From Chloroflexota bacterium (GTDB lineage: Bacteria; Chloroflexota; Anaerolineae; UBA1429), in contig JAIOAW010000019.1 of NCBI GenBank assembly GCA_019873625.1, positions 1 through 49,509 on the forward strand: 49,509 nt of DNA, read 5' to 3'. Below are positions 1-6,198 of this stretch, piece by piece. The notes beneath the pieces were generated by a model, which saw only the letters and a list, made by a program, of their open reading frames with translations, was not told the DNA's origin and searched no databases. The first letter of the stretch is position 1. Each line of letters opens with the position of its first letter. The position numbers and the translations under genes were made by a program.

Positions 1-5
1 AAGGG

Positions 6-505
6 GTGAGAAAAACCCGATGCCCTGAGGGGTATTAAGACAGACCCATTTACTAGCCAAGTCAAAATTGCCTTTTCCTCCAGTGAGAAAAACCCGATGC
101 CCTGAGGGGTATTAAGACGCCCATGGCCTCGAGGCTTTGAATGACCTCTGGGTTTGTGAGAAAAACCCGATGCCCTGAGGGGTATTAAGACAGATCTGCT
201 CTCCATCCGTCACAAGCAGATCGCCCTCATTCGGTGAGAAAAACCCGATGCCCTGAGGGGTATTAAGACTCTAGGACCGCGCGTGCCGCCCCCGCGTGCC
301 TTGCGCGAACCGTGAGAAAAACCCGATGCCCTGAGGGGTATTAAGACTCTCCTTTAAGACCATTAACCACATACTGAGGCCAAACCCCAAGAGTGAGAAA
401 AACCCGATGCCCTGAGGGGTATTAAGACGAGACTCGCCATTGAGTCTCTCTCTCACTATTTACGGCTTCTTTCCGTGAGAAAAACCCGATGCCCTGAGGG
501 GTATT
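6..505 (+). CRISPR. CRISPR array, leader-distal end (7 repeats, 6 spacers visible)
   Basis: Six identical 36-bp repeats start at 6, 83, 156, 234, 312 and 393; each begins GTGAGAAAAACCC and ends ATTAAGAC. A seventh at 475 matches for 31 bp (to 505) and then diverges. Spacers are 41, 37, 42, 42, 45 and 46 bp, and bases 1-5 belong to a further spacer, so the array continues to the left. The degenerate last repeat marks the leader-distal end, so the leader should lie left of the window and transcription should run rightward. The repeat can form a stem (GCCC/GGGT, extendable outward) with a TGAG loop, leaving ATTAAGAC as a plausible 8-nt 5' crRNA handle of the Cas6 kind. No cas gene is in the window, so the type is undetermined; long variable spacers are common in type I and III arrays of thermophiles. 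Confidence 0.97.
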
Positions 506-511
506 GTGGCG

Positions 512-542
512 CCCTCCCGTAGGTTCCCAACCTGCGGCAGGG
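512..542. repeat. Repeat element C, copy 1 (14-bp stem)
   Basis: Inverted repeat CCCTCCCGTAGGTT (512-525), loop CCC, AACCTGCGGCAGGG (529-542), with two stem mismatches. The same element occurs with a perfect stem at 24555-24589. It begins only 6 bp after the last recognisable CRISPR repeat base. Confidence 0.75.
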
Positions 543-550
543 TGTGTTAT

Positions 551-599
551 GGAGCGCGGGCCTCCCGGCCCGCGGCGCGAGGCAGGAGCCTCGCGCTCC
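551..599 (+). repeat. Repeat element A, copy 1 (49 bp)
   Basis: Element A starts GGAGCGCGGGCC and ends CTCGCGCTCC. It contains two adjacent small hairpins (GCGGGCC/GGCCCGC and GCGAGGC/GCCTCGC) and its ends are also complementary (GGAGCGC/GCGCTCC). Both copies in this stretch are preceded by TTATGGAGC. This copy carries a one-base length difference and a CAGGAG centre in the second hairpin. Confidence 0.85.
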
Positions 600-604
600 G
601 CCTT

Positions 605-628
605 GCCCCTCTCCCACCCCCATGGGAG
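605..628 (+). repeat. Repeat element B, truncated copy
   Basis: CCCTCTCCCACCCCCATGGGAG is the stem-loop of element B, cut before the GAGGG...GGTGAGGGCC tail and followed directly by the lead-in of the next element A. It looks like a unit interrupted by, or recombined with, the following unit. Confidence 0.7.
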
Positions 629-632
629 TTAT

Positions 633-757
633 GGAGCGCGGGCCTCCCGGCCCGCGTGCGAGGCTCTCGCCTCGCGCTCCTATTCTTCCCACTCCCACCC
701 CCATGGGAGAGGGCAGGGTGAGGGCCGAATGCCCGCCGCCCCTTGACATCCCCGCCC
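633..757 (+). repeat. Composite repeat A-B-P, copy 1 (~125 bp) upstream of the PAS gene
   Basis: Element A (633-680) is followed by element B (688-726, stem-loop around CACCCCCATG, then AGGGTGAGGGCC) and by a tail, P, at 731-757 that contains TTGACA at 743-748. A second copy at 1389-1513 has the same order, and its TTGACA lies at exactly the same offset (110 bp from the start of A). After the tail the two copies diverge into gene-specific sequence. Confidence 0.85.
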
Positions 758-773
758 ATTCGCGGCATATAAA
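743..773 (+). promoter_or_regulatory. Candidate promoter of the PAS gene
   Basis: TTGACA (743-748) followed after 17 bp by CATATA (766-771), or after 19 bp by TATAAA (768-773). The -35 box belongs to the composite repeat, the -10 to the unique sequence. It lies about 45 bp before the start codon at 817. Confidence 0.55.
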
Positions 774-816
774 CCTTGACGCAGCAGAACCCTTCACCCG
801 GCCCAAGGAGGTGCCT

Positions 817-1368
817 ATGGCAGCCCAAGAAGACCTAATCTACCGCCTCAACCGCCAGGATGAGATCGTCTTTGTCAACGAAGCGTGGGATCGCTTCGCC
901 CTCGCCAACGATGCCCCTGACGTTACGGCGGAACACGTCCTAGGCCGGCCCATCTGGGAGTTCATCACCGACCTTAGCACCCAACAAATCTATCGCGATC
1001 TCCTCGCGCGAGTGCGAGAAGGGCGTTCCGTGCGCTTCCCCTTCCGCTGCGACTCGCCCGCCGAGCGCCGCTTCCTGGAGATGCACATCCACCTTATGGA
1101 GGATGGGCAGATCGAATTCCGGACCCAAACGCTCTCCATCGAACGCCGGCCGGCCGTGCCTTTGCTCGCGCGCCAGGCCAGCCCCTCGCGCGACCTCCTG
1201 CGGATGTGCAGTTGGTGCAAGAAGGTATTCGCCGATGGGGAGTGGGTAGATATCGAGGAAGGGATCGAGCGCCTGCGCCTTTTTGAAGCGCCCGCCTTGC
1301 CGATGATCACCCATGGGATGTGCGACCACTGCGCCGTCAAGATGGCCGAGATCCTCGCCGCCATGTAG
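817..1368 (+). CDS. Small PAS-fold sensor-like protein with C-terminal Cys motif
   Basis: 183 aa, starting at ATG 817 behind AAGGAGG; longer in-frame starts would run through repeat DNA. Residues about 5-110 read as a PAS-type fold (opening with a LNRQDEIVFVNEAWDRFA stretch). The C-terminus carries CSWCKK (from ~131) and HGMCDHC (~166). This paired CxxC / HGxCxxC arrangement follows PAS domains in many bacterial sensor proteins and probably binds a metal or acts as a redox site. No kinase, HTH or other output domain is present, so the protein may act through a partner. Ligand and partner cannot be read from sequence. No signal peptide or membrane segment; cytoplasmic. Confidence 0.7.
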   Translation: MAAQEDLIYRLNRQDEIVFVNEAWDRFALANDAPDVTAEHVLGRPIWEFITDLSTQQIYRDLLARVREGRSVRFPFRCDSPAERRFLEMHIHLMEDGQIEFRTQTLSIERRPAVPLLARQASPSRDLLRMCSWCKKVFADGEWVDIEEGIERLRLFEAPALPMITHGMCDHCAVKMAEILAAM

Positions 1369-1388
1369 GCGCTGTACGGAGTGCGCGG

Positions 1389-1513
1389 GGAGCGCGGGCC
1401 TCCCGGCCCGCGTGCGAGGCTCTCGCCTCGCGCTCCGCCTTTCCCCTCTCCCACCCCCGTGGGAGAGGGCCGGGGTGAGGGCCTATACCCGCCGCCCCTT
1501 GACATCCCCGCCC
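1389..1513 (+). repeat. Composite repeat A-B-P, copy 2 (~125 bp) upstream of cobO
   Basis: Element A at 1389-1436, element B at 1443-1482 (CCCTCTCCCAC / GTGGGAGAGGG stem) and tail P to 1513 with TTGACA at 1499-1504. Sequence and spacing are nearly identical to 633-757. It lies between the PAS gene and cobO and could also act as a terminator-like structure for the PAS gene. Confidence 0.85.
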
Positions 1514-1526
1514 GTTTGGCGAAGAT
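1499..1526 (+). promoter_or_regulatory. Candidate promoter of cobO
   Basis: TTGACA (1499-1504), 16-bp spacer, GAAGAT (1521-1526). The -35 is supplied by the composite repeat, as for the PAS gene. The -10 is weak. Confidence 0.4.
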
Positions 1527-1546
1527 GGGGTGCGCACTCATAGATT

Positions 1547-1555
1547 GGGGGGGGG
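1547..1555 (+). repeat. G9 homopolymer in the cobO ribosome-binding region
   Basis: Nine consecutive G residues end 2 bp before the ATG at 1558 and take the place of a normal Shine-Dalgarno sequence. Length changes in such a tract could alter translation. Confidence 0.8.
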
Positions 1556-1557
1556 CT

Positions 1558-2088
1558 ATGGCTCACGAGACGCGCGGCCTCATCATCCTCTACATCGGCC
1601 GGGGCAAGGGGAAGACCTCTGCCGCCCTGGGCACCCTCTTGCGCGCCTGGGGGCATGGGCTGCGCGTGGGGGTCATCCAGTTCATCAAGGGCGCCGCATG
1701 GCGCTCTGGCGAGGCGCTCGCTGCCGAGAGGCTGGGCATCCCCTGGCGCATTGTGGGCGAGGGGTTCGTCTACGATCCGGTGCGCGACGAATCGGCCCGC
1801 CGTTCGGCCCTGGCGGGCTGGAAAATCGCCCAGGAGATGATCGCCAGCGGCGCCTTCGACCTCCTCGTGCTCGATGAGTTCACCTACCTCTTTTCCTTCG
1901 GCTGGCTGGAGGCGGCCGAGGCCCTCGCCTGGCTGGAGGCGCACCGGCCGCCGGCGCTCCATCTCGTCCTCACCGGGCAAGAAGCGCCGCCCGAGTTCCT
2001 CAAGGCCGCCGACCTCGTTACAGAGATGCAGGCCATCAAACACCCCTACGAGGCGGGCATCCCCGCCCAAGAGGGCATCGAGTTTTAG
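1558..2088 (+). CDS. cobO: Cob(I)yrinic acid a,c-diamide adenosyltransferase (CobA/CobO/BtuR type)
   Basis: 176 aa, the usual family length. The enzyme transfers the 5'-deoxyadenosyl group of ATP to cob(I)alamin or its precursor to make adenosylcobamide. Visible: N-terminal P-loop GRGKGKTS (residues ~14-21), VIQFIKG, VLDEFTY (Walker B-like), LTGQ, and the family C-terminal signature IKHPYEAGIPAQEGIEF. The start at ATG 1558 is chosen because the homology begins just after it. Upstream lies a repeat-borne promoter and a G9 tract instead of a clear Shine-Dalgarno. No other cobalamin gene and no cobalamin riboswitch is visible nearby, so it may serve salvage rather than full synthesis. The stop codon abuts a remnant of element A. 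Confidence 0.93.
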   Translation: MAHETRGLIILYIGRGKGKTSAALGTLLRAWGHGLRVGVIQFIKGAAWRSGEALAAERLGIPWRIVGEGFVYDPVRDESARRSALAGWKIAQEMIASGAFDLLVLDEFTYLFSFGWLEAAEALAWLEAHRPPALHLVLTGQEAPPEFLKAADLVTEMQAIKHPYEAGIPAQEGIEF

Positions 2089-2146
2089 CCTCGCGCTCCT
2101 CCTTTCCCCTCTCCCAGTTCGCTGGGAGAGGGCCAGGGTGAGGGCC
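2089..2146 (+). repeat. Partial element A plus element B after cobO
   Basis: CCTCGCGCTCCT (2089-2100) is the 3' end of element A. It is followed by element B (2106-2146) with stem CCCTCTCCCA / TGGGAGAGGG and tail CAGGGTGAGGGCC. The stem could also act as a transcription terminator for cobO. Confidence 0.75.
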
Positions 2147-2152
2147 AAATGT

Positions 2153-2174
2153 GGGGCGCGTTACAACGTGCCCC
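2153..2174. repeat. Short palindrome (element D)
   Basis: GGGGCGCGTT pairs with AACGTGCCCC across a 2-nt centre, with one mismatch, followed by TAC. It is embedded between element B and the ROK gene. A single copy is seen in this window. Confidence 0.45.
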
Positions 2175-2197
2175 TACGCATTGGCGGCCTTTTTTGG

Positions 2198-2203
2198 TAT
2201 CAT
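2198..2203 (+). promoter_or_regulatory. Extended -10 promoter of the ROK-SIS pair
   Basis: TGGTATCAT (2195-2203) gives an extended -10 (TGG plus TATCAT). No good -35 is seen at 17 bp. The start codon follows 31 bp downstream. Confidence 0.4.
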
Positions 2204-2234
2204 ACGCCCCAGACACCAGGGCTTGGAGGGGAGT

Positions 2235-3203
2235 ATGGCCGAGGGGCAACGCGTGGTAGTAGGGATGGATGTGGGCGCCACGAAGGTGCTGGCGGGCTAT
2301 GTGGATGAGGCGGGCCGGGTGCTTCGCCAGGCGCGCTCGCCGATGGATCGCTCCAACCAGGATGCCGCCCTTTGGAGCATCGAGGCCGCGCTGGAGGCCC
2401 TGATGAGCGCGCCCTGGGAGGGGCCTGCGCCCCTCGCCGTGGGGTTCGGCGTGGTGGGGCAGACGGATCCCGCCACGGCTACCTGGGTGCGGGCGATGAA
2501 CATCCCCATTCACACGAGCGTGGATATGACGGCTCGCTTCACGGCCCGCTACGGCTTGCCGGCCGCGGTGGATAACGACGTGCACGCCGCCACGCTTGCC
2601 GAACTCCGCTGGGGGGCGGGGCGCGGCGCGCGCGAGTTCATCTACCTCAACGTGGGCACGGGGGTGGCCGCTGGGCTGGTGTGTAACGGGCAACTCGTGC
2701 GCGGCGCGGCGAACTATGCCGGCGAATTGGGCCATATGGCCGTTGCGGGGGAGGATATCCTTTGCCCCTGCGGGCGCCGGGGGTGCCTCGAGCCGGTGGC
2801 CTCCGGCGGGGGGATGATTCAGCGGGCGCGCGACCTCCTGCCTACATATCCCGATTCGGCGCTGGGAAGGTTGCCCGAGGGGATGCCCCTCGATGCGCAC
2901 GCCATCTTTACCTATGCGGAGGCGGGCGATCCCCTGGCGCAGCGCTTGGCCTCGGAGGCCGTAGAGGCGCTGGGCAAGGCGCTCGTGAACCTCATCAACC
3001 TCCTCAACCCGGAGATCATCGTGGTGGGCGGCGGGGTCTTTGCCGATGGTTGGCTTTTGCCGCGCCTGCGCGCCGTGGTGGAGCGCGATGCCCTCTCTGG
3101 GGCGCTCCGCACCCTGCGGGGCATTCACCTTTCCACGCTCCAGCCGGACCTCGTGGGCTTGCTCGGCGCGGCCGTCTTGGCGTGGGACCGCATCGCATCC
3201 TAA
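2235..3203 (+). CDS. ROK-family sugar kinase
   Basis: 322 aa, ATG at 2235 behind GGAGGGGAG. ROK (repressor/ORF/kinase) fold, ATP-dependent phosphorylation of a hexose or amino sugar. Visible: N-terminal phosphate-binding DVGATK (residues 12-17), the VDNDVHAA catalytic-Asp segment, NVGTGVAAGLV, GELGHM, the zinc-site cluster CPCGRRGCLE, and a C-terminal EIIVVGGG adenosine loop. There is no HTH domain, so it is a kinase rather than a ROK repressor. The next gene, 18 bp downstream, is a SIS-domain protein, which suggests shared work on an amino sugar (for example GlcNAc kinase plus a sugar-phosphate isomerase/deaminase), but glucokinase activity is equally possible from sequence. Confidence 0.88.
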   Translation: MAEGQRVVVGMDVGATKVLAGYVDEAGRVLRQARSPMDRSNQDAALWSIEAALEALMSAPWEGPAPLAVGFGVVGQTDPATATWVRAMNIPIHTSVDMTARFTARYGLPAAVDNDVHAATLAELRWGAGRGAREFIYLNVGTGVAAGLVCNGQLVRGAANYAGELGHMAVAGEDILCPCGRRGCLEPVASGGGMIQRARDLLPTYPDSALGRLPEGMPLDAHAIFTYAEAGDPLAQRLASEAVEALGKALVNLINLLNPEIIVVGGGVFADGWLLPRLRAVVERDALSGALRTLRGIHLSTLQPDLVGLLGAAVLAWDRIAS

Positions 3204-3221
3204 GATAAGGAGAGTGAAAGG

Positions 3222-4349
3222 ATGATGACCTACCCAATCTTGCAGAACATCCTCGATTTGGCCGACCGCGCCACGTGGGCGTATGCCCTGGAGGTGAGCG
3301 CCGAAACGACCCACATATGGCTCAAAGGCCTGAACGCTGGCGGGATTCGGCGCATCTACCTCACGGGGTGCGGCACCTCCTGCTATGCCGGCGAGGTGGG
3401 GCGCAACATCCTGGAAACGATCGCGCACCTCCCCGCGCAGGCTATGCACGCCTTCAACTTGGGGCAATATCTCCACCCCAGCATCCTAGGGCCGGAGGTC
3501 TTGGTCATCGGCATTTCCACCTCCGGCGGCACCCAAGCCGTGGCCGATGCGTTGGCCCACGCTCGCCGGCACGGCGCGCATACCCTGGCCCTCACGGCCG
3601 AAAAGGGTGGGGCCGTGGCCGAAGCGGCGGAGGCCGTCGTGCTCACGGGGGGCGAGGCAGATCGCACGCCGGTCAAGACGAAATCCTACGTGCAGACCCT
3701 GCTCAGCCTGTTTGAAGTGGCCCTGGGCCTGGCCGAGGCGCGCGGCCAGGAGGCGCGGCGGGCCTATTGGCAGGGCGAATTGGATAAGGCCGCCGAAGGG
3801 GCGAAGCGGTTCCTAGAGGCCCAGCGCGAGGAGGTGCAGGCCCTGGTGGAAACCTACGGCGGCGCGCAGATCGTCTTCATCTTGGCAAGCGGCCCGAACC
3901 TGGGCACCGCGCAGGAGGCGGCCCTGAAGGTCATCGAGATGGCCAAGATGTACTGCGAGTGGGGCGAACTGGAGGATTTCCTCCACGGCCGCTACCGCGA
4001 GGTGGATCAGGCGAACCCGATGGTGTTCATCGCGCCGCAGGGGCGCTCCAGTGCCCACGTGTTGGACGTCTTGACGGTGAACCGCTACATCGGCGCGCCC
4101 TCGGTCGTGCTCACCGATGTCGCCTCCGAGGGCCTGCGCGAGTTGGCCAGCCAGGTGGTGCAAATGCCCGCATCGCTAGACGAGTTGGCGACGCCCCTCC
4201 TTTACATAACGCCACTCCATCTCTTGGCCCACCAAATGGCCATTCGGCGAGGGTGGGACCCCCTCTCGCGCCGCTATGATGACATCATCCCGCACCGCGT
4301 GCGCTATGGCAACCTTTCTGCCGGGTTGGTGGGCGGTAAGCGCCTGTAG
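3222..4349 (+). CDS. SIS-domain sugar-phosphate isomerase/deaminase (GlmS isomerase-like)
   Basis: 375 aa from ATG 3222 (an ATG at 3225 also fits) with an upstream AAGGAGAG. Two SIS domains: the first with LTGCGTSCYAG and GISTSGGTQAV (sugar-phosphate-binding Ser/Thr loops), the second with ILASGPNLGTAQEAALKVIEMAKMYCEWGELEDFLHG, recalling the GlmS isomerase segment. There is no glutaminase domain, so it is not a full glucosamine-6-phosphate synthase. It probably isomerises or deaminates an amino- or keto-sugar phosphate made by the ROK kinase just upstream. Substrate not readable; AgaS- or FrlB-like activity is possible. A second, only distantly similar SIS protein lies at 23431. Confidence 0.85.
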   Translation: MMTYPILQNILDLADRATWAYALEVSAETTHIWLKGLNAGGIRRIYLTGCGTSCYAGEVGRNILETIAHLPAQAMHAFNLGQYLHPSILGPEVLVIGISTSGGTQAVADALAHARRHGAHTLALTAEKGGAVAEAAEAVVLTGGEADRTPVKTKSYVQTLLSLFEVALGLAEARGQEARRAYWQGELDKAAEGAKRFLEAQREEVQALVETYGGAQIVFILASGPNLGTAQEAALKVIEMAKMYCEWGELEDFLHGRYREVDQANPMVFIAPQGRSSAHVLDVLTVNRYIGAPSVVLTDVASEGLRELASQVVQMPASLDELATPLLYITPLHLLAHQMAIRRGWDPLSRRYDDIIPHRVRYGNLSAGLVGGKRL

Positions 4350-4380
4350 GGCAGGGCCTTTTGCCCCGTGAAGACTTGGC

Positions 4381-4408
4381 TTGACACGATACACGCCTTG
4401 CCTATAAT
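4381..4408 (+). promoter_or_regulatory. Consensus sigma70 promoter of the yceD-rpmF operon
   Basis: Perfect TTGACA (4381-4386) and perfect TATAAT (4403-4408) with a 16-bp spacer, about 40 bp before the yceD start. It is the best-matching promoter in the window, as expected for a ribosomal-protein operon. Confidence 0.9.
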
Positions 4409-4447
4409 CAGGGGCGAGGTAGGGCTCGGCTATAAAAAAGAGGCAAA

Positions 4448-4987
4448 ATGTTATCATTTAACGTAGCGCAACTCCTCAAGGAGGGCGTAGGGGCCTTTCG
4501 GCATTATCACCTCTCCGGGGAGTTGCTGGAGATTGACGAAAACAATCCCGGGCCCGTGTCGGTGGAAGGGGAAATCTCCTTTATCAGGACTCCCCGAGGC
4601 ATCCTAGCCCAAGGCCATGCCAGCCTTGCGTTAGTGCAAACTTGCCGGCGTTGCCTGGAATTGTTGACTTCTCAGACCGTACTGCAAATCGAGGAGGAGT
4701 ATATCCCCTCGATTGATATTGAGACGGGGGCGACGTTGCCGCTCACCGATGAGGACGAACCCGAATTGGTGATTGACGCGCATCACATCTTGGATGTGAC
4801 GGAGGTCCTGCGGCAGTTGGCGGTGGTGGCGCTTTTGACCCCGGCGCTCTGCAAGAGCGACTGCAAGGGCCTTTGCCCCGTGTGCGGCGCCAACCTGAAT
4901 TACGAGACCTGCACCTGCAGCCCTGCGCACCTGGATCCGCGCCTGGCGGCGTTGGCCGCTCTGCTCGGAGATCGCGACACCGAATAA
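4448..4987 (+). CDS. yceD: YceD-family (DUF177) protein
   Basis: 179 aa, ATG at 4448 with GAGG upstream. The family lies almost universally just before rpmF and is linked to large-subunit rRNA/ribosome biogenesis (the plant relative acts on plastid 23S rRNA). Visible: a mid-protein CRRCLE motif and the C-terminal signature ALCKSDCKGLCPVCGANLN, a Cys cluster that may bind zinc. The next gene is rpmF, 25 bp downstream. The operon starts from the consensus promoter at 4381. Confidence 0.9.
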   Translation: MLSFNVAQLLKEGVGAFRHYHLSGELLEIDENNPGPVSVEGEISFIRTPRGILAQGHASLALVQTCRRCLELLTSQTVLQIEEEYIPSIDIETGATLPLTDEDEPELVIDAHHILDVTEVLRQLAVVALLTPALCKSDCKGLCPVCGANLNYETCTCSPAHLDPRLAALAALLGDRDTE

Positions 4988-5012
4988 ACTTTGCCGAAAG
5001 GATTGACGACCG

Positions 5013-5195
5013 ATGACACCACTCCCGAAACGGAAGCATTCTCACGGGCGCACCCATCGGCGCCGCAGCCACGATGCCCTCAAGGCGCGGCGCCTTATCG
5101 AGTGCCCTACGTGCCACAGCCCGCGTTTGGCTCACCGCGTGTGCCCTGTGTGCGGCCACTATCGTGGGCAGGCCGTCTTGCCAGATACGCGCTGA
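5013..5195 (+). CDS. rpmF: 50S ribosomal protein L32
   Basis: 60 aa. Typical L32: N-terminal TPLPKRKHSHGRTHRRRSHD, then a four-cysteine zinc ribbon, CPTC at about residues 31-34 and CPVC at about 44-47. This is the C+ (zinc-binding) form. Start ATG 5013; the Shine-Dalgarno is weak (GAAAGG some distance upstream). The gene follows yceD, as in most bacteria. Confidence 0.95.
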   Translation: MTPLPKRKHSHGRTHRRRSHDALKARRLIECPTCHSPRLAHRVCPVCGHYRGQAVLPDTR

Positions 5196-5319
5196 CGCAT
5201 AGAGGTTTGTACGATGTGGAAGAGCCGTTCGCGGGCCGGGGTGCCGGGGCGGCTCTTGCCCTTTACCTTATGCCGTTTGGCCACCACGATGTGAAGGCGC
5301 CTTAGGAGGGAGGATCCGG
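5196..5319 (+). other. Intergenic between rpmF and the Asp23 gene, with a weak hairpin
   Basis: 124 bp without a convincing gene. AGAGCCG (5221-5227) pairs with CGGCTCT (5250-5256) around a GC-rich loop and is followed by TGCCCTTTACC. It could be a partial attenuator after rpmF, but there is no real T-run. Confidence 0.35.
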
Positions 5320-5673
5320 ATGGAAGAAAAACTCGGCAGCGTGCGCATTTCTCCTCAGGTGCTGACGACCATCGCGCGCCTGACGACGCTCGCCGTGCCG
5401 GGCGTGGTGCGGATGCATCAGGATATCACCACCGGCGTGGATCGCCTGCTCAAGGGGAAGGCTGGTTCGGGCGGCGTGCACCTCGAGGTGGTGGATGACG
5501 CCGTCTCGTTGGACCTTTATGTGGTGGCCTCCAGCGACGTGAACCTCTATGAACTCGGCCGCACCATCCAGAGCCAGGTGTCGCGGGCCATCCGAGATAT
5601 GGTGGGGATGCCCGTGCTGGCCGTGAACGTCCACATCGAAGATGTGGAGAGCGTTCCGGCCCAAGACGCGTAA
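5320..5673 (+). CDS. Asp23/Gls24-family envelope-associated protein
   Basis: 117 aa, ATG 5320 with AGGAGGGAGGAT upstream. Asp23/Gls24 (DUF322) proteins are small, often membrane-associated envelope or alkaline-stress proteins. The N-terminal GSVRISPQVL, the VPGVVRMH segment and the AVNVHIEDVE ending match the family. It sits directly before nusB, a common gene pairing in Gram-positive and Chloroflexi genomes. No transmembrane segment of its own; function in this organism is not defined. Confidence 0.85.
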   Translation: MEEKLGSVRISPQVLTTIARLTTLAVPGVVRMHQDITTGVDRLLKGKAGSGGVHLEVVDDAVSLDLYVVASSDVNLYELGRTIQSQVSRAIRDMVGMPVLAVNVHIEDVESVPAQDA

Positions 5674-5694
5674 CCCCGGAAGCGGAGAAAGGCC

Positions 5695-6171
5695 TTGAAG
5701 CCTCGACGGCGGGCAAGAGTTATTGCCCTTCAAGTTCTTTTCGAAGTGGATATGGTCCATCACGACCCGGCCTTCTCTCTCCGAGAGCGGCTGGCGGCTT
5801 CTCCTTTGCCGCCGACGGCCTTGGATTTCTGCCAGGGCCTCGTCTATGGCGTGTTGACCCATCGGGATGCCCTCGATGCGATCATTCAGGGCATTGCCCC
5901 GGAATGGCCCGTGGACCAGATCGCGCCGATTGACCGCAATATCCTCCGCATGGCCGCGTTCGAGATCCTGGTTGACCACGAGACGCCCCCCAAACTTGCG
6001 ATCAACGAGGCCGTCGAACTTGCCAAAATGTTCGGCAGCGATAGTTCAAGCCGTTTTGTGAACGGCGTGTTGGGCACGCTCTTGGCAGATCGCGCCAAGT
6101 ACGCCGCCCAACTCAAAGGGGCCGCTGACCGAGCCGAACCGCCCACGCCGCAGGGCAACCCGGCCTCATAG
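5695..6171 (+). CDS. nusB: Transcription antitermination factor NusB
   Basis: 158 aa from TTG 5695, placed 7 nt after GGAGAAAGG, giving the canonical MKPRRRARVIALQVLFEVD start. NusB binds boxA RNA with NusE (S10) to support antitermination of rRNA operons. The conserved ILRMAAFEIL and PKLAINEAVELAKMFGSDSSSRFVNGVLG segments are intact. The tail after ~140 is a short Ala/Pro-rich extension. It lies 21 bp after the Asp23 gene and 27 bp before tatA/B. Confidence 0.94.
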   Translation: MKPRRRARVIALQVLFEVDMVHHDPAFSLRERLAASPLPPTALDFCQGLVYGVLTHRDALDAIIQGIAPEWPVDQIAPIDRNILRMAAFEILVDHETPPKLAINEAVELAKMFGSDSSSRFVNGVLGTLLADRAKYAAQLKGAADRAEPPTPQGNPAS

Positions 6172-6198
6172 GCCCCTCAGGAGGAGGCGAACGATACG

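Larger units (their letters stand above)
506..816. other. Gene-free stretch filled with interspersed palindromic repeats
   Basis: This interval between the CRISPR array and the PAS gene holds one element C (512-542), two elements A (551-599, 633-680), a truncated element B (605-628), a full B (688-726) and a promoter-bearing tail (731-757). Open frames through it translate to low-complexity Gly/Ala/Arg/Pro text and are not genes. Confidence 0.85.

Noticed and set aside
544-816. N-terminal extension of the PAS protein through the repeats
   Set aside because: It would translate palindromic repeat DNA. ATG 817 has an AAGGAGG site and starts the homologous part.
1436-1557. Cobalamin riboswitch upstream of cobO
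   Set aside because: The region consists of repeat elements and a promoter; no B12-box-like sequence or riboswitch-size leader is present.
2085-3476. 463-aa minus-strand open frame across the ROK gene
   Set aside because: Antisense frame in GC-rich coding DNA; the protein has no family features while the plus strand encodes a clear ROK kinase.
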